The notes beneath the pieces are model-generated. The model made no database searches. It was not told where the DNA came from and was given only the letters and a program-made list of their open reading frames with translations. Shown here one piece after another: positions 31,511 through 43,190 of a DNA stretch of 64,000 bases (position 1 is the first letter of the stretch; each line of letters starts with the position of its first letter). Source of the DNA: Simmondsia chinensis (Eukaryota; Streptophyta; Magnoliopsida; Caryophyllales; Simmondsiaceae); contig JAGTTD010000012.1 in assembly GCA_018398585.1 (NCBI GenBank), positions 22,515,036 through 22,579,035 on the forward strand, given 5' to 3'. Both the position numbers and the translations under genes were made by a program.

Positions 31511-31755
31511 GGGAATTGACCTATTAGAAAGTGATGAGCCACCTCCTATATCCACGCTATTTGCTTTAGCAACAAGGGTCGTGGCCTCTTGAACAACGAT
31601 GGTACCCGACGCAATGCACTGTTGTTTTTCCACTTGACAAATCATTGAATATGCACCAGAAATTAAGGGAAGAGGTTTAGTGTTCATCAATTGAGATCAG
31701 GCCATGGAAAAGGATGGGCCTAAGCCCATCAAAAAATAAGCAACCTCTCCATGTT
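30867..31755 (-). pseudogene. Copia-2 gag 3' part and protease pseudogene
   Basis: From the LINE junction the - strand reads YFLMGLGPSFSMA, a stop, then MNTKPLPLISGAYSMICQVE (about 31690-31630), the Copia gag C-terminus. A long proline run encoded by the 42-bp G tract follows, then an intact zinc knuckle CSCCKKQGHSREHC (about 31437-31396) and the protease domain with FWIIDTSATDHMVSS (31131-31090), where the D-S-G-type motif reads D-T-S. Upstream gag sequence continues beyond the LINE at 32988-33229. Confidence 0.85.
31468..31509. repeat. G homopolymer, 42 bp
   Basis: Longest of the four G runs, preceded by an 11-bp T run. On the - strand it would encode an unbroken run of about 13 prolines between gag and its zinc knuckle. 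The length is suspect. Confidence 0.9.
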
Positions 31756-31759
31756 CCGT

Positions 31760-32987
31760 ATAGCCGTAAATGCTTGGGCAGAGCCACAAGTACACGAAGG
31801 ATTCTACTCACAGATTGTGATTCCCTCTGGTCTTGGTGGATCCATGCCAACCGTCTCTAGTGAAGGAGCTTCTGGGAGGTTCGGCCTACAAGTTCAATTC
31901 CTTGGTCGTAGAGGAGCATCCTTGGCATTCGGCCGTTGTGTGATAGGGCTTTCAGGCATATCATTGGGGACGGCTGGGATACTACTCTTTGGAAGGATTA
32001 TTGGCTACCTTGCGGGCGACTTACGGGGCGATTCACGTACCGCCTTTTGCACTCCACTGGTCATCTCTAGGGCTCTCGTGTTTCGGATATTATTGAGGGT
32101 GATCAGTGGCAGTTTCCTGAGGATAGGATTGAGCTGCTGCCTATTTGGGCATCTGTCAATTTCAGGCCTCAGCCAGGTGTTGCAGATTCTATTAGGTGGA
32201 TAGGTGACCGCTCAGGGGTATTCACCACCAGATCGGCATGGGAGATGATCCGTAGTAGGAGGGTGGATGACACCATCCACCATCTCCTCTTGTCCTAGTT
32301 GCACATTCCGAGGCATTCCTTCATTATCTGGCTTACCTCTTGTGAATGAATTTGGACCCGTGACAGAATGTGAGACATTAAGTGTCCGGCATCCAGTCTT
32401 CATGTGTGCTGTGTGGTTCAGATGATGACTCCCATAGCCATCTCTTCTTTGCCTGCAGCTTCTCCGCTATTGTTTGGTCCTGGGTGTCATCACGCCCCTC
32501 CTTTGCCTGGCCTGCACTTCCGTGGCGTGAGCTAGTGGGCTTCTACTCAGCTCTGTGGTCGTGGGGTGGATCGTATCCTCACCTGCCTTTGCTGCTCTGC
32601 GACGATTTACATCCTTTGGTACGAGCGTAACGAAAGGATCCAGCGTTCTCAGTTTAGACCTTCTTCTGCTGTCATTGAGGAGATCACAGGACTAGTCTAG
32701 AGCTGTCTCATTGCTGCCCCTATGCTTCGGAGTGCTCATCGTCACACTCAGCTTCTGCAGGAGTGGCGAATTGAACATTAGGCTATGTTTGGCTCTTTGC
32801 TTTTGTTTTAGCTTTGCTTTGTTTTGGTCTTGTTGACCTTGTTTTTCATTGTTTTGTTTCTTTGTCTTTGACATTGATTCTTTGATGTAGGCCGCATTGG
32901 CCATGACTTGGGGTATGCCCCTCGTAGACTTGTACACATGTAGTTTTTCATATATGGTATTATTCACCAACTTACCAAGAAAAAAAA
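31760..32987 (+). mobile_element. LINE (L1-type) 3' copy nested in Copia-2 gag
   Basis: A 5'-truncated LINE in opposite orientation to Copia-2. The + strand carries RHIIGDGWDTTLWKDYW (about 31950-32003), SIRWIGDRSGVFTTRSAWEM (about 32190-32247), the zf-RVT finger CVLCGSDDDSHSHLFFAC with its Cys/His spacing intact (32400-32450), and the C-terminal WYERNERIQRSQFRPSS and IEEITGLV motifs (about 32610-32700). An untranslated tail ends in eight A at 32980-32987. Copia-2 gag sequence resumes on both sides. Frameshifts and stops are present. No clear TSD was found. Confidence 0.82.
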
Positions 32988-33530
32988 GGTTTGGCTACTA
33001 AGGAATAGAGCTCATCCCATAAAGCCCTCAATTTGGTAAAATAGTCGAAAACTGGTATGTTTTCTTGCTTTAAATGTGAAATTTCGCATTTGATTTCATA
33101 AACACGAGAAACATTTTCTGGAGAAAAACATTCATTTAAATCGAGCCAAATGTCATGCGAGGATTCAAAATACGCAATGCTAGTGTTAATTTCCTTAGAG
33201 ATGGAATTAGTGAGCCATGAGGAAACCATTAAATCATATGTGCTCTAGTTTTCAAAATCCGGTGAATCTTCGTCTAGTTTCTTAAGGTTCCATCAAGGAA
33301 CCCAATATGTCTTTTAGCCTTGAAAACTTTAAAAATAGAATGCCTCCAAGCCGGAAAGTTGGGGCCGGTTAAAACATCTTGCACAAAAACGAGCCCTGAA
33401 TAATCCGAGGAATGCAAATAATAAGGGAAATTCACATCAGGAACCCCCTCGAAGCAATAACCGGCGCAATAATTTGGTTAGTGTTTTCTTCCGTTACTAT
33501 GAAATATGCAAAAAAAAAAAAAAAAAAAAA
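32988..33530 (-). pseudogene. Copia-2 gag 5' part pseudogene
   Basis: Gag N-terminal half, separated from the rest by the LINE. The - strand reads MVSSWLTNSISKEI, SSHDIWLDLNECFS, VYEIKCEISHLKQ and FTKLRALWDELYSL (33229-32995), the classic Copia gag (UBN2/Retrotran_gag type) layout. Upstream pieces (about 33470-33235) include a NYAHW-like start region in broken frames. An A run (33509-33533) lies just upstream of gag. Confidence 0.8.
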
Positions 33531-33589
33531 AAAGCACAAGTAAAACAAGTAAAAGAGAAGAGCAAGACACAAATTACTGATTTAAGTCT

Positions 33590-33601
33590 GGTCTAATACC
33601 A
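33590..33601 (-). promoter_or_regulatory. Copia-2 primer binding site
   Basis: TGGTATTAGACC on the - strand, directly against the 5' LTR. It resembles the initiator-Met complement TGGTATCAGAGC with changes near its end. Confidence 0.75.
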
Positions 33602-33973
33602 TGTAAAAATATGATAACTCTACACAAGCAAAACAATAGAAGAACACTTAGAATATTTGGAAAAATTGGATGATTTATTCACAAGTGTTCTTCTCAATTT
33701 ATATAATACAAAGAGAAACTCAAAAGACTAACCTAGATGTCTAGCAAAAGAATCCTAAGCAAAATTAATTCCTAGGAGACCAAGAAATAAAAGCAAAGCA
33801 AAAACTCCCCCTTTCCCCTTCAATTGCTCACGGTTAAAAGGAAAGGAGGAGGCTACTAATGACACCCATTACAACATAGTCAGATGTAATAACTATAATA
33901 CTTAATGTATAATTAAAAGAAAATACAAGGAAATGCATGAAAAATACAAAATATTAGTAACATATTTTCAACA
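33602..33973 (-). repeat. Copia-2 5' LTR
   Basis: 372 bp, TG...CA, right TSD ATAAT (33974-33978), closely similar to 27573-27943. Confidence 0.92.
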
Positions 33974-33978
33974 ATAAT

Positions 33979-36039
33979 CAAGTATAATTTGTACAGCATG
34001 GGGTATAGCTTTACTAGTATAGCAAAGGAGGACAAAATATCCAAAGGGAGAGAAGGAAGGAGAACCTTGAGAGAGAGAGAGAGCAAGAAAGAGAGAGCAC
34101 TTCACAACTAACTTGCCCAAATGTCCAAAACTAATCCATTATTTATACTACAACCTCCCAATATATTAGGTATAAAAGGAACCCACTAATTTTTTGCGAC
34201 AAAAACCTTTTATGTTATACTTTTTTTGTTTTTTCAAACCTTTTTTATTGTTTACTGTCTTCATGTTTTATTGAAATATAAAATAAAAATTAATTCAATT
34301 TATACACATAAAGTATGAAACATAGAATAAATTAGTCCCACGAAAATAACTACTATAAAACAATGATTTAGGAACCAAATGTGCTGACGGTTTAAACCAT
34401 CACAGAATCTGTGATGAAAATTGTGACGGCTGACTGACGGCATATTGACAGGGAACAGCGGTCAGAGTTTTCGTTTCATAATTTCAATACTGAAACCGTA
34501 TTTGTACAGGTAAAATCCGTCACAAAAAGCTAATCTATTATTATAACATAATTTATTTGATTTTAAATATTATGTGAGATAAATTATTTATTATTATATT
34601 AATTTCTACTTGAAATATGTTGTGAAATGATTTTTAAGCCATAAAAGTTATATATATGTAACAAATTATTAAATCAGGGATTAAAAAAGTTAAAAATACG
34701 GTCTATTTTAAACCCTTATACTATGCTATTGGGAATATTGTATTAAAAATATATTAAATTTTTATTAAAATAGTATTTTATAAAATTTATGAACTAAAAA
34801 ATTAATAAACAAAATCTTAGAATGCTAATATATATATAATTTACCATACTGTTTGTATAGTTTTTAAAATATTTAAAACATGTAATACTGTAATAAAATT
34901 AACAATAACTTTAAAATTATAAAATTAATTTGTTCTAACAATAAAACTAACAACTCATAAATAATGAAAATAGTTGTTGGTAAGGCAAAAACTAATATTT
35001 TTGTACTACTGATAAAAAGTTTATTATAGTTAGAGTAACTAGTTAATTTATAAACAATTAAAATTACAAAATTTCTTGGAAAATAAATATTTTTATTTGC
35101 TGATAATAATTTTGTCTTAACAATTACATTATTTTATGATAAAAAATTATATTATTAGAAATTATATTTAATTCAATAAATATTTTAATATTATTAAAAA
35201 TTATGACCGCTGCGTCAACGGTCACAATAAAAAGTGACCGTTGACGCGGTCACTTTAATATTTCTCACTTAAGAATATCACTTCAAAACTAAAATTTTAA
35301 ATTATTTTGTAAATATTTACAAATTTGTAAAATATGTGAATACTTTAAAAATATTTAAAATTTAAAAAAAATTAATTCTAATTTTTGTAAATTTTTTTTT
35401 AAAGTTATTTAAGCAAAATTAAAATTAAGACATGGCATCAAAAAATTAGAAAATAAATTTATTTTTTAAAAATCACATTTAAATTGTTATTAGAAAATAT
35501 TTTTAATTATGAATTGGCAGTAAAGTAGAATGATATAATAAAAATAATCATAACATACAACAGATGTAGAAACAATTTTAATTTATTTTTTGTTATTCAC
35601 TTTTAAATTTTATATATGTCACATGATCTATGGGAGCTATGTACATACTATGTCTTATTTTTTGACACCGGCCTATATATTATGTAGCATCTCTCAAATA
35701 GTCTTTTGTGTAATTTTTATTATGACTTTCAAAAGTTTTTTTCACTTTAGTTTAACATTAAAACTTATAGTAATAAGGTTTTGTTCAAGTAATTCAATAA
35801 GTTTTTCAATTAAAAGTACATATTTGCATTAAATAGTTAAAAAAAATCATAGTGAAGATTCGTTAATTGAATCAATAGTTATATATTGGATGTAAATATT
35901 TGTAGTGGTGGAACTCGTTTGATTGGAACCTAACTTTCATTAGTGTCAGAGAAACCAATGCAAGACAGAGTATAACATAATCATCTTTTCACCAATAATC
36001 ATAAAATCAGACAAGGTTGTCCTTAATTTATAAATCCTA
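33979..36039. other. AT-rich DNA with stem-loops, possible CACTA subterminal DNA
   Basis: No gene recognised. GA-rich microsatellite DNA at about 34068-34100. At 34391-34530 words such as tgacggtttaaaccatcac, gtgacggctgactgacggc and aatccgtcacaaa recur, and a strong hairpin lies at 35205-35253. Similar GACGG/CCGTC words occur at 43122-43153 just before the CACTA-2 genes. Such words are common near CACTA and Mutator ends, so this could be subterminal DNA of CACTA-2. The rest is very AT-rich. Confidence 0.4.
35205..35253. repeat. GC-rich hairpin
   Basis: gcgtcaacggtcac (35212-35225) pairs perfectly with gtgaccgttgacgc (35234-35247) around an 8-nt AT loop. The stem extends by about four pairs past a 3-nt bulge. 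It stands out in DNA of very high AT content. Confidence 0.85.
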
Positions 36040-36100
36040 GCCTTGTTTGGTTGCCCAATGAATTGAATTCTTACAGGAAGTTGTACCCCTCAGGAATTAA

Positions 36101-36500
36101 TGTTAGCTTCGAATTAGAAATTGAAAGGCTAACCTTGTAGAAGAAAGAGTTAAGATGAGAAGAGAAGTGAAAGGGGATGAGAAATAGAGAAGGAGATGAG
36201 AATAGAGAGAGAAATTCCAAAGGAAATTCTGAATTTTATTGATTGAATGAAGAAATTACATGCTTAATGCTTATTTATACAAAATGAGGAACATTGAACC
36301 TAGCCAACTACCAAAACCGACTCAAACATAATTTTGGCGCCAAAATGCACAGCCACCAAGTGACCTATCTTGACCACTAATCGACCTTCCCTTGGCGCCA
36401 AACCAACCCAACTAACTTTTGAATACATGAAAGCTCAACAATGAAGACAATACCTACGAATACAACCAAAATTACAATCAAAATCTAACGATTCATAGCA
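36101..36500 (-). repeat. Gypsy-2 3' LTR
   Basis: 400 bp. A polypurine tract (GAGGGAGGGAA on the - strand, 36501-36511) abuts its inner edge. Confidence 0.95.
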
Positions 36501-36529
36501 TTCCCTCCCTCATGAGAAACTTCTTGTCC

Positions 36530-39289
36530 TCAAGGAGTAAAATTTGGGAATTGGCTCTTCAAGAAATTGCAATTTTCCCAGGTCACAAAGCTCTTGTTCA
36601 AGTTGCTCCATTGGACCAACACCTCTTGCAACGCACCATTTCCCACCTGCAGCTTCCTTCGAGCCTTGACAGCAACTGGGTGCAGCAGCAGCATCCCATT
36701 AGACCCTGCTTCAGGAGGCTCCCGAGCAACTTCAAATCCCTTCTTGACCTGCTTTTTAAGTAGAGAGACATGGAAGACCGAGTGAATGTATGAATGTGAA
36801 GGTAAGTCAAGCTTGTATTGAACATTGCCAATTTTTTCCAAGATTTTGTATGGACCAAAGAAACGGGCACTTAGCTTGACATTTCGCCTGACAGCCAAAG
36901 AAGAATGTCTATACGGTTGTAATTTTAGGTAGACCATATCTCCAACTTCATAGCTTTTGTCTACCCTCTTTTTATCTGCATAAAATTTCATTCGTGCCTG
37001 AGCTTGTTGGAGATTATCTTTAAGCACTTGCACAATCTGCTTCCTCTGCTGCACTAAATCACCTGCTGCTAAATCAAGAGCTCTCGGTTGCTGCAGCAAC
37101 ATTGGAGAAGGAGGAGGATAGCCATACAAGGCTTGGAAAGGTGAAGTGGCAATAGATGCATGAAAGTGAGTGTTGAACCAATACTCCGCCAAAGAAAGCC
37201 AATGATTCCACTCCCTAGGCCGTAAGAAAACCATACTCTAAAGGTATTGCTCCACACATTGGTTAACACGCTCGGTTTGGCCATCCATTTAAGGATGATA
37301 AGAGGAACTAAGTGCCAACGTTATACCCATCAATTTGAACAACTCCCTCCAAAATGTGCTTGTGAAAATCTTGTCACGATCTGAAACAATGGATTGAGGC
37401 AATCCATGTAACTTGTAAATGTTGTCAAGGAAGATTCTTGCCAATTTTTCAGCAGTAACATGTCGAGCAAGAGCAATGAAATGACTATATTTGGTGAAAC
37501 GATCCACCACCACCCATATGACTTCCTTGCCTTCAGACATTGGTAATCCCTCAATGAAATCCATGCTAATGTTGATCCATGCTCCATCTGGAATAGGAAG
37601 GGATTGAAGAAGACCCTTGTAACGATGATCTACCAACTTGGTTTGTTGACATACCTCACAAGCCTTATCATACTCACTCACTTCTTTTTTCAAGCTTGGC
37701 CAACTAAAGTAAGCCTTAACCCTTTGATAAGTACCTTCTATACCAGCATGACCTCCCCACGCAGCATCATGAGAAGCTTGTATAATCTGATTCCTCAAAC
37801 CAGTAGCAGATCCAACATACAACTTGCCATGGACTCTGATCAGACCTCTTTGTACCGATATACCAGCTGTATTATCATCCTTTCCTGCATCCTTCACAAG
37901 AGCAGCAGCTACACAATCTTGGGCAAAAGAATCACCCTCATATGTCTTATAAATCTCTTCCATCCATGAAGGAACCACCATAGATGTAGTACTGCAGTAC
38001 CCCATTTCAGCATCTTCAAATTTTCTGGACAAGGCATCGGCTGCAGTATTCTCCTTGCCTCTTCTATACTCAATGTCATAATCAAGGCCAAGCATCTTCA
38101 TTAGGCCCTTCTTTTGAATTCTCGTCACAATCTTTTGCTCAAGGAGATGCTTGAGGCTTTGTTGATCCATTCGAATGGTGAACTTGCGACCATCCAAGTA
38201 ATGCCTCCATTTTTCAACGGCTAAAAGAATTGCTAAATATTCTTTCACATAAGTCGACATAGCTTGATGCTTGGGACTAAGAGATTGACTCAAGTAAGCA
38301 ATAGGCCTTCCATGTTAAGAAAGAAAAGCCCCAATACCTGAACCGCTTGCATCTGTCTCCAAAACAAAGCTCTCGGTAAAGTTTGGCATTGCCAACACTG
38401 GTGCAGCACACATTGCAGACTTAAGAGCTTCAAATGCAACCTGAGACCTCTCATTCCATGTGAATGCATTCTTCTTCAAGAGTTATGTTAAAGGTTTGGC
38501 AATAGAACCATATCCTTTAATGAATTTCCTATAATACCCGGTCAATCCCAAAAAACCTCTCAATTGCTTCAAGGTTATTGGAATTGGCCAATCTTGCATT
38601 GCTTGGATCTTAGTAGGATCGGTGGAAACTCCTTCTTGAGAGATGACATGGCCCAAATACTCAAGCTTTGTCTGAGCAAACGAACACTTGGACAACTTCG
38701 CAAAGAACTTGTCTTGCCGCATTACCACAAAGACTTGTCTAAGGTGAGTGAGATGATCTTCATAAGTGGAACTATAAATTAGTATGTCATCGAAGAAAAC
38801 GAGCACTAATTTTCTCAAGAAGGGCTTGAAAACATCATTCATTGCCGCTTGAAAGGTGGCCGGAGCATTTGTTAGGCCGAAAGGCATGACAACAAACTCG
38901 AAATGCCCATGATGAGTCTGAAAAGCAGTCTTGTATATATCCGGTTCAAGGACTTTGAATTGATGATAGCCCTGTCTCAAATCAAGCTTACAGAAGAAGC
39001 ATGCTCCATATAACTCGTCAAGCAAATCATCTATGACGGGAATGGGAAACTTATCCTTCACTGTCAAGGCATTCAATTGTCGATAATCGATGCACATTCT
39101 AGCCAAGCCATCTTTCTTCTTCACAAGGATCACAGGTGAAGCAAAGGGACTATGGCTTGGTCTAATGAAGCTCACGTGAAGTAACTCCTCAACTTGTCTC
39201 TCAATTTCTGTCTTTTGGCCATGAGCATAGCGGTATGGCCTAATCTTGACCGGATCAGCATTTGCACGAAGAGGAATGGCATGGTCCAC
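36530..39289 (-). pseudogene. Gypsy-2 RT/RNase H/integrase/chromodomain pol
   Basis: Pol in three long open pieces. 39289-38483 is RT with [44 protein letters not shown] and the catalytic [10 protein letters not shown] intact. 38293-37289 is RNase H (TIRMDQQSLKHLLEQ, where the usual Asp-His is Asp-Gln) followed by integrase with GHAGIEGTYQRVKAYF, CEVCQQTK, SMDFIEGLPMSEG and HGLPQSIVSDRD. 37234-36530 is the integrase C-terminus with KLSARFFGPYKI and a chromodomain-like end (VLVQWSNLNKSFVTWENCNF). Stops at about 38481, 38294 and 37287 divide them. It sits about 30 bp from the 3' LTR, as in intact elements. Confidence 0.9.
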
Positions 39290-39451
39290 GCTCCTTTGAG
39301 GAGGAAGGCTCTTTGGTTGCTCAAAAATGTCCTCAAACTCTTCAACCAGAGCCTGAACTTCTGGCTTGATGTCTGGCTATAGCTCAACAGAGGAGATCAC
39401 AAACAACTGCCCGAGCCACTGCACTGCTTTCTTCCTGATTCCACCTTGAAG

Positions 39452-41432
39452 TCATTTACCATCAATCAACTTGAGCTGAGCTTCCTCTGATATGCCTTGC
39501 AAGGAGACCTTAGTGCCATGAACCTCAAATGCCATAGTCCTTTTATCAAAATCAAATACCACCGGATTGAAGGTTCTCATCCAATCCACACCTAGCACCA
39601 TATCACAACCTCCCAAAGGAAGAACTCTAAAATCAAAGGTGAATTGGTGATCTTGCATAGACCATGGGAAAGCTATGCGCTTGTTTTGAGTTGTTAATGA
39701 ATTTCCATCAGCCACCATAACCACCAATGTATGAGTCTTTGTCACTTCATGCTTTACTTTCTTAATCAACTTTGGATCAATAAAACTCTCTGTACACCCA
39801 CTATCAATAAGAATAATGATAAAGGTTTTACCAGCCTTGCCTCGAATTTTTATAGTATTATGAGCTCCACTCCCGGTCAATGCCTTCATTGATATCTCAA
39901 CTTCATCACCAGTCATTTCTTCTTGTGAAGTAGGTCCATCACTGTCAACTTCTGCATCTGAATTTTCACTGCCAAAAATAGCAACAGCACGGGAACCCCT
40001 TGCATACATCAATGCTTGAGATTTGCACCTATGACCAGGTTGATATGGTTCGTTATAACGAAAGCATAGCCTCACTGAACTCTCGTCAACAACATGCTTA
40101 AAACTAGAACCAGAACTGCTCTTTTGCTGCAGTCTGAACTTACTGCCATGAAGCTTATTCTTGTCATTTGATTGAACTTTAGTAGCTTCAATCAATTTTG
40201 CCTTGTTGTAAGCACTCGAAAATGTCTTAGGACCAATGGATTTCATCATATTCTTGATCCTTGGCTTCAATCCACTCACAAAACATGAGACATAATAGGA
40301 TTCTGCATCATCCGGAGCAATGGATAGAACTGACAGCAAATTAGCTCATAAGTTCTTAAATCTGAGCATATACTCTCTCACGCACGGTTGAGGTTTGGGA
40401 CAACTTGTTAAAGCTATCCACAACATTAGTTGACTCATCTTTTCCATAACGTTCACACATTTCTTCTACGAATTGGCCCCAAGAAAGATTAGGTCTGCTC
40501 TTCAATAAACTATAATACCACACCTCATGATCACCATGTAAATGTACTGCGGCTAGCTGGAGCTTTTCATCTTCAGGTATGTTATAATACTGAAAATACC
40601 GATCACATCTTCTTAGCCACGATTCAGGTTGTCTACCATCAAAAGGATCAATATCCACTCTTGGCTGCCTGTAAGTACCACTCTTGCCACCAAATGAATT
40701 GTCATTACTCACTGATCTTTGCTGGAAATGTCAATCAGGAGGTTTATCAGGATGCTTGAGCTCATCAACTGCATTTCTGTGATGCAAAACAGAATTCTGT
40801 TGCCTTGAATTGTAATCTATATTCAAGCCATCCGATCTGAATTGAACTTGTCCTGAAATCCGATCCTGATTTTCTGCAGCAATTTCAGGTTGTGAAGGTA
40901 GATTCTTAGCTGATCTGATGTGGATTGAAGGTCCTACATCAGGTTGCAATATTAGAGATTTGCCTCGAGTCCTGTCCAAACCTTCAGTCCTGTCAACATG
41001 AGCTTGCTGATGATCCATTTCAACTAGTTGAAAGATCTGACTAGCTGGCTTAAGGATTGTGTTAATTGAGGATTCTCCTTGCTTATTAACCTGCTCCTGC
41101 AAATGTACCAGCTTAGCCTCAATTTGCAGCAATCGCTCGTCTTTTTCGGAGTCATTTTCCAACAACAATTGTCTCCTGCTTAACATCATCTGCTCAAACT
41201 TCTGATCCATCTTTTGATTGAGCTTTTCTACATTGCTAAGGCGATCATTGATGCCTTGAAGATGAGCAATTGTGAGGTACTGAGGTTCGTGTGTAGCTTC
41301 TTCACCAACAACAGCCGCGAAAGGGCGATTTGGACTCACAACAGTAGCTGCATTACCTCCTCCAGCTCCCGATCGAGTCCTCACACCTTCAGCCATAATC
41401 TGATTGATTTTCTTTGTTTTTGCCAGCCTCAA
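39452..41432 (-). pseudogene. Gypsy-2 gag and protease
   Basis: Gag begins at 41432 (MRLAKTKKINQIM; a second Met lies at residue 13) and has a coiled-coil-like region (KDERLLQIEAKLVHLQEQVN). One stop at 40728-40730 separates it from the capsid segment (IDPFDGRQPESWLRRCDRYF, WGQFVEEMCERYG; 40712-40356). A small insertion near 40375 shifts the frame. The next piece (40339-39452) holds FVSGLKPRIKN, a zinc knuckle CFRYNEPYQPGHRC whose second Cys is Tyr, and a protease with LIDSGCTESFIDP, where the D-S-G catalytic motif is intact. Then comes GGCDMVLGVDWM. Gag coats the RNA; the protease matures the polyprotein. Confidence 0.88.
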
Positions 41433-41455
41433 TCAATCAATTGATTGCTTGAACC

Positions 41456-41468
41456 GGCTCTGATACCA
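41456..41468 (-). promoter_or_regulatory. Gypsy-2 primer binding site
   Basis: TGGTATCAGAGCC on the - strand, exact initiator-Met complement two bases inside the 5' LTR. Confidence 0.93.
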
Positions 41469-41470
41469 AT

Positions 41471-41870
41471 TGTTAGCTTCCAATTAGAAATTGAAAGGCT
41501 AACCTTGTAGAAGAAAGAATTGAGATGAGAAGAGAAGTGAAAGAGGATGAGAAATAGAGAAGGAGATGAGAATAGAGAGAGAAATTCCAAAGGAAATTCT
41601 GAATTTTATTGATTGAATGAAGAAATTACATATTTGGAGCTTATTTATACAAAATTAGGAACATTGAACCTAGCCAACTACCAAAACCGACTCAAACATA
41701 ATTTTGGAGCCAAAATGCACAGCCGCCAAGTGACCTATCTTGACCACTAACCGACCTTCCCTTGGCGCCAAACCAACCCAACTAACTTTTGAATACATGA
41801 CAATTCAACAATGAAGACAATACCCAAGAATACAACCAAAATTACAATCAAAATCTAACGATTCATAACA
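41471..41870 (-). repeat. Gypsy-2 5' LTR
   Basis: 400 bp, same length as its partner, TSD ATTAA at 41871-41875. Confidence 0.95.
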
Positions 41871-42133
41871 ATTAATTTCCCTTGTCAACTTCCCTTGAAG
41901 TAGTATAAAAGTATTTGGGTGCCCGTATGGGAAATAGAACTTCCTGGGAATTCATGCCTACGTTCCATCTTTTAACATCATTGAAAAAGGTTGTTATAAG
42001 TAAACTTGTTATAATCACATATTAGACGGGGTGGAATATAGATTAAAAGTAAAGAAGGAAGTAGAACTTGTCTAGGGGGGATAGGTAATTTGAACTTCCC
42101 ACATCCTTCCTACTTTCCGCATACCAAACAAGC

Positions 42134-42994
42134 TTAAAAAACGATACTTCCCATGAATGGAAACTTCAATAGTCTACTTCCCGCATACTAAAGGAGGCCT
42201 ATATATATATAGTTGATGAGAGAATATCAACAAAAACAAACTCGGTGCCTCAAAGGGCTCAGCATGTGAAAGGTGAGATGTATACTGTCTTACTATACAT
42301 ATACGAGGTGCCACCGTGAAGGAAATAAACAGTTAACATATTGGTCTTGTAACCTAAGTAAAAAAATTAAGGTGGTAGAAAGTCGCACTTGACTTTGCAT
42401 TTGACACATGAAATTAGAGCTGAATTATTGAGGCTATATTATACGTGAAATACTTCGAGTTATTGGTTACAAAGAATTGGATGTCCAGAATTATAATTCA
42501 TAACAAATCATTTCGAGCTTTGAGTTAATAAAGGTAGATTGTTTTGGGATTTACGGACATTACATTATAGTTTTGATTGAATTGGATCATTTTATATCCG
42601 AGTCCTGTTAAGGTTCGAGTTAATTTGGGTCAAGTTTTATTCATTGGTTGAATCATATCATGCTTAAACTTTATTAAATTTTGGGTTAATTAGATGGTTG
42701 GGTTCGAGTTTTAATTGGTCATGCTCTCGTTTAGTAGGAGGATACAAGTTAGATTGTTCAAAGAATATGAGTCGGCAATATAAGTAAGTCGTATATCGTA
42801 GGGCGATAAATTTTTTTCTTAGATAATGCTAACATGACACATTTCTTTAATAATATAATTATACTTTAATACGATTAACGTTTTCGTAATCTGTTGGATT
42901 GTGGCTATTTAATTGTCCCACATCAATATTTCTAGTGTATGAGAAATCTAACAAAATTTAGGAGATTTTAAAATAGGGTATAGTAACATCGAAC

Positions 42995-43025
<31 letters not shown>

Positions 43026-43190
43026 TCATCCAAAAAATCTACTTTTTAATAAGTTATTTCGATTACGTAAATAAGATTTTTAAAACCCATAAATTTAAAA
43101 TGTATAATAAAATTTAATTTATGACGGTATTGTGACCAATTTAGCCGTCAGAAATGCATTAATTACCCACACCCCACATTTCCCTTCCTT
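42134..43190. other. AT-rich DNA upstream of CACTA-2
   Basis: No gene seen. A TA microsatellite lies at about 42996-43021. A small inverted word pair (tgacggt...ccgtca, 43122-43153) precedes the leader of the CACTA-2 gene and may be part of its subterminal DNA. Confidence 0.4.

Larger units (their letters stand above)
27573..33973 (-). mobile_element. Copia-2: Ty1/Copia LTR retrotransposon (Ale/Retrofit-like) with a nested LINE
   Basis: A 6.4 kb Copia element. LTRs at 27573-27943 and 33602-33973 are TG...CA; the TSD ATAAT is at 27568-27572 and 33974-33978. The - strand order is gag, protease, integrase, RT, RNase H. A C-run (27944-27950) gives a G-rich polypurine tract against the 3' LTR. 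A LINE sits in gag (about 31760-32987). Motifs such as VNNAFLHGDLYEKVY resemble the Ale/Retrofit group (inference). The RT catalytic box is mutated. Confidence 0.93.
36101..41870 (-). mobile_element. Gypsy-2: Ty3/Gypsy LTR retrotransposon
   Basis: A 5.8 kb Gypsy element. Two 400-bp LTRs (36101-36500, 41471-41870) are TG...CA, with the TSD ATTAA at 36096-36100 and 41871-41875. By eye they differ at about 19 positions (roughly 95% identity). The - strand order is gag, protease, RT, RNase H, integrase, chromodomain-like tail. Key catalytic motifs are intact, but stops and small indels break the frame in about five places. Its proteins and LTR start are closely related to Gypsy-3. Confidence 0.96.
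36040..42133. mobile_element. Possible MITE interrupted by Gypsy-2
   Basis: gccttgtttggt at 36040 and accaaacaagc ending 42133 are inverted copies. Without Gypsy-2 they would bound about 320 bp, which contains paired words such as ggaagttgtacccc and cttcctgggaattc. CTTGTTTGG-type ends are common in plant MITEs. No clear TSD (CTA left, TTA right) was found, so this is a weak call. Confidence 0.35.

Noticed and set aside
31298..31690. A genuine proline-rich domain in Copia-2 gag
   Set aside because: The proline run is only the translation of the 42-bp G homopolymer, which is suspect.
33509..33533. LINE poly(A) tail
   Set aside because: The A run lies in Copia-2 leader DNA with no LINE sequence upstream; treated as simple repeat.
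34348..34361. Firm left end of CACTA-2 (aactactataaaac)
   Set aside because: Only a resemblance; without a right end or TSD it stays a hypothesis listed under findings.
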